This document shows, one piece after another, positions 62,945 through 64,000 of a stretch of DNA of 64,000 bases (its first letter is position 1; each line of letters opens with the position of its first letter). The position numbers and the translations under genes are program-made. The DNA is from Schaalia sp. ZJ405. Its GTDB lineage: Bacteria > Actinomycetota > Actinomycetes > Actinomycetales > Actinomycetaceae. Location: assembly GCF_011038885.2 (NCBI RefSeq), contig NZ_CP064952.1, forward strand, positions 248,001 to 312,000, read 5' to 3'. The notes beneath the pieces were generated by a model that was not told where the DNA came from, searched no databases, and saw only the letters and a program-made list of their open reading frames with translations.

Positions 62945-64000
62945 ATGCCACTGCCCACGGATGTTCGCGATGCTGCGCGATCGGCGCTGGAGTCCCTGGA
63001 TCCAACGGCACGCGAGATTTTTCTCGCGCGCCTCGACGAATGGGGTCCAGACCTGCTCGACGGCCTCGTCACTCTCTATGGTGCGCAACGGGGAATCGAC
63101 ACGGCGAAACACCTTGTTGAAGCCGCGGCCGGTTCCTACGTTGAGCGCGATGACGATCTCAAAAGGCTCGACCTATCCCGGATGATTCATCCGAACTGGA
63201 TCCAATCTCCCGATCGCATCGGATACGCGGCCTACACTGAGCGCTTCGGTGGTGACCTGCGTGGCGTTGTCCGACGGATTCCCTATCTCCAAGAACTAGG
63301 AGTCACCTATCTCCACCTCATGCCCCTGCTCACGCCCAGACCCGGGGATTCTGACGGGGGTTATGCCGTTGCGGACTACCGCACGGTCCGCGAGGATCTT
63401 GGAACAATGGAGGACCTGCGCGTTCTCACGCGTGAACTCCGTGCAAAAGGGATGTCGCTGGTGATGGACCTCGTCCTCAACCACGTTGCCCGTGAGCACG
63501 AGTGGGCGCGGCGCGCGCGAGCCGGCGAGCAAAAGTACCGGGACTATTTCCTCATATTCCCCGATCGCACAGAACCGGACGAGTACGAAAAGACTCTTCC
63601 GGAGATCTTCCCCGATTTCGCCCCCGGAAACTTCACCTGGGACGAGGAAGCTCAGGGATGGGTGTGGACAACATTCAACTCCTTCCAATGGGATGTCAAC
63701 TGGGCGAACCCTGAAGTGCTCGTCGAATACGGGGACATCATCCTCAACTTGGCGAACCAAGGGGTTGAGGTCCTGCGCCTGGACGCGATTGCTTTTATGG
63801 GCAAACGCAAGGGGACGGACTGCCAAGGTCAACCCGAGGTTCACGCGATCACGGAGGTTCTTCATGCGCTTGTGCGCATCGCCTGCCCCGCGGTGATCCT
63901 CAAAGCAGAGGCGATCGTTGCGCCCGAGGAACTCATGCAGTACCTGGGGCGTGGTCGCTACACCGGCAAGGTCTCCGACCTCGCGTATCACAATTCCCTC
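62945..64000 (+). CDS. Amylosucrase-like GH13 enzyme (3' end beyond the window)
   Basis: ATG 62945 follows GGGGGAGGA; the frame is still open at base 64000, with 352 codons visible. A helical N-terminal domain (about 100 residues) precedes the GH13 barrel: [59 protein letters not shown] (conserved region I), [11 protein letters not shown] (region II with the nucleophile Asp), LKAEAI (region III with the acid Glu). The [11 protein letters not shown] and LNHVAREH details fit amylosucrase, which uses sucrose to extend alpha-glucans or release fructose. Trehalose synthase is a less likely alternative. Confidence 0.88.
   Translation, partial: MPLPTDVRDAARSALESLDPTAREIFLARLDEWGPDLLDGLVTLYGAQRGIDTAKHLVEAAAGSYVERDDDLKRLDLSRMIHPNWIQSPDRIGYAAYTERFGGDLRGVVRRIPYLQELGVTYLHLMPLLTPRPGDSDGGYAVADYRTVREDLGTMEDLRVLTRELRAKGMSLVMDLVLNHVAREHEWARRARAGEQKYRDYFLIFPDRTEPDEYEKTLPEIFPDFAPGNFTWDEEAQGWVWTTFNSFQWDVNWANPEVLVEYGDIILNLANQGVEVLRLDAIAFMGKRKGTDCQGQPEVHAITEVLHALVRIACPAVILKAEAIVAPEELMQYLGRGRYTGKVSDLAYHNSL

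Noticed and set aside
63440..63660. Further apparent copies of the dispersed repeat (GACCTCGTCCTC, GACGAGGAAG)
   Set aside because: They match only 7-8 bases of the core and encode conserved GH13 residues, so ordinary codon use explains them.

Overview
The window looks like the chromosome of a moderately GC-rich actinomycete, most likely a host-associated member of the Actinomycetaceae (Actinomyces/Schaalia-like). The evidence is gene content: CarD, Lsr2, an actinobacterial topA-tmk-holB cluster, a FABP-ygfZ-dtd operon, a ClpC with a double N-domain, an LPXTG protein with VaFE-type domains, and many start codons lying 6-7 nt after a TANNNT -10 box, as in leaderless actinobacterial genes. This is inferred from protein families; no 16S gene is present.

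Layout. 1-6 kb: the end of a MetQ-type lipoprotein, upp, tadA with a long tail, an NhaC-type antiporter and a cytoplasmic GH29 fucosidase. 6.3-9.9 kb: tRNA-Ser(CGA), an intact IS3-family element, fragments of a second IS3 element and of a truncated gene, and an AT-richer stretch with a tiny peptide gene followed by a small membrane protein. 10-23 kb: sodA, the threonine-degradation pair kbl/tdh, a SAM methyltransferase, topA-tmk-holB, a secreted alpha/beta hydrolase, tRNA-Thr(CGT) and a lytic transglycosylase. 23.5-29 kb: an AbiEii-type nucleotidyltransferase pair and two cell-surface proteins, one of them LPXTG-anchored. 29-41.5 kb: ferrochelatase, a cystathionine gamma-synthase-type enzyme, an aldo/keto reductase, a ClC channel, MarR, Lsr2, gpmA, a metallo-beta-lactamase-fold protein, a nitronate monooxygenase with a divergent LysR regulator, a cyclophilin-like lipoprotein and an acetyltransferase.

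41.5-51.8 kb holds carD-ispD, an MFS transporter, ispF on the opposite strand, thrC, a CDF-like transporter, hipBA, cysS and rlmB. The order carD-ispD-ispF-cysS-rlmB is contiguous in mycobacteria, so this block appears to have been broken open and rearranged. 51.9-64 kb holds an SPFH protein with a ribbon-helix-helix partner, purA, a structured intergenic element, a membrane protein, FABP-ygfZ-dtd, clpC, and a sugar transporter followed by the start of an amylosucrase (truncated by the window edge).

The most unusual signal is a dispersed short repeat. The 10-mer CGTCCTCGTC occurs 19 times on the two strands (about 0.2 expected from base composition alone, my estimate), and a 16-mer TCGTCCTCGTCAATGA occurs five times exactly. 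Copies lie between genes, sometimes as inverted pairs, and inside genes, often in extra loops of conserved enzymes. This is how DNA uptake sequences and similar interspersed elements behave, but the function is unproven. Other points of note are a proteobacterial-type HemH, the prevalence of leaderless-type starts, a possible structured RNA after purA, and the peptide/membrane-protein pair next to the IS elements.
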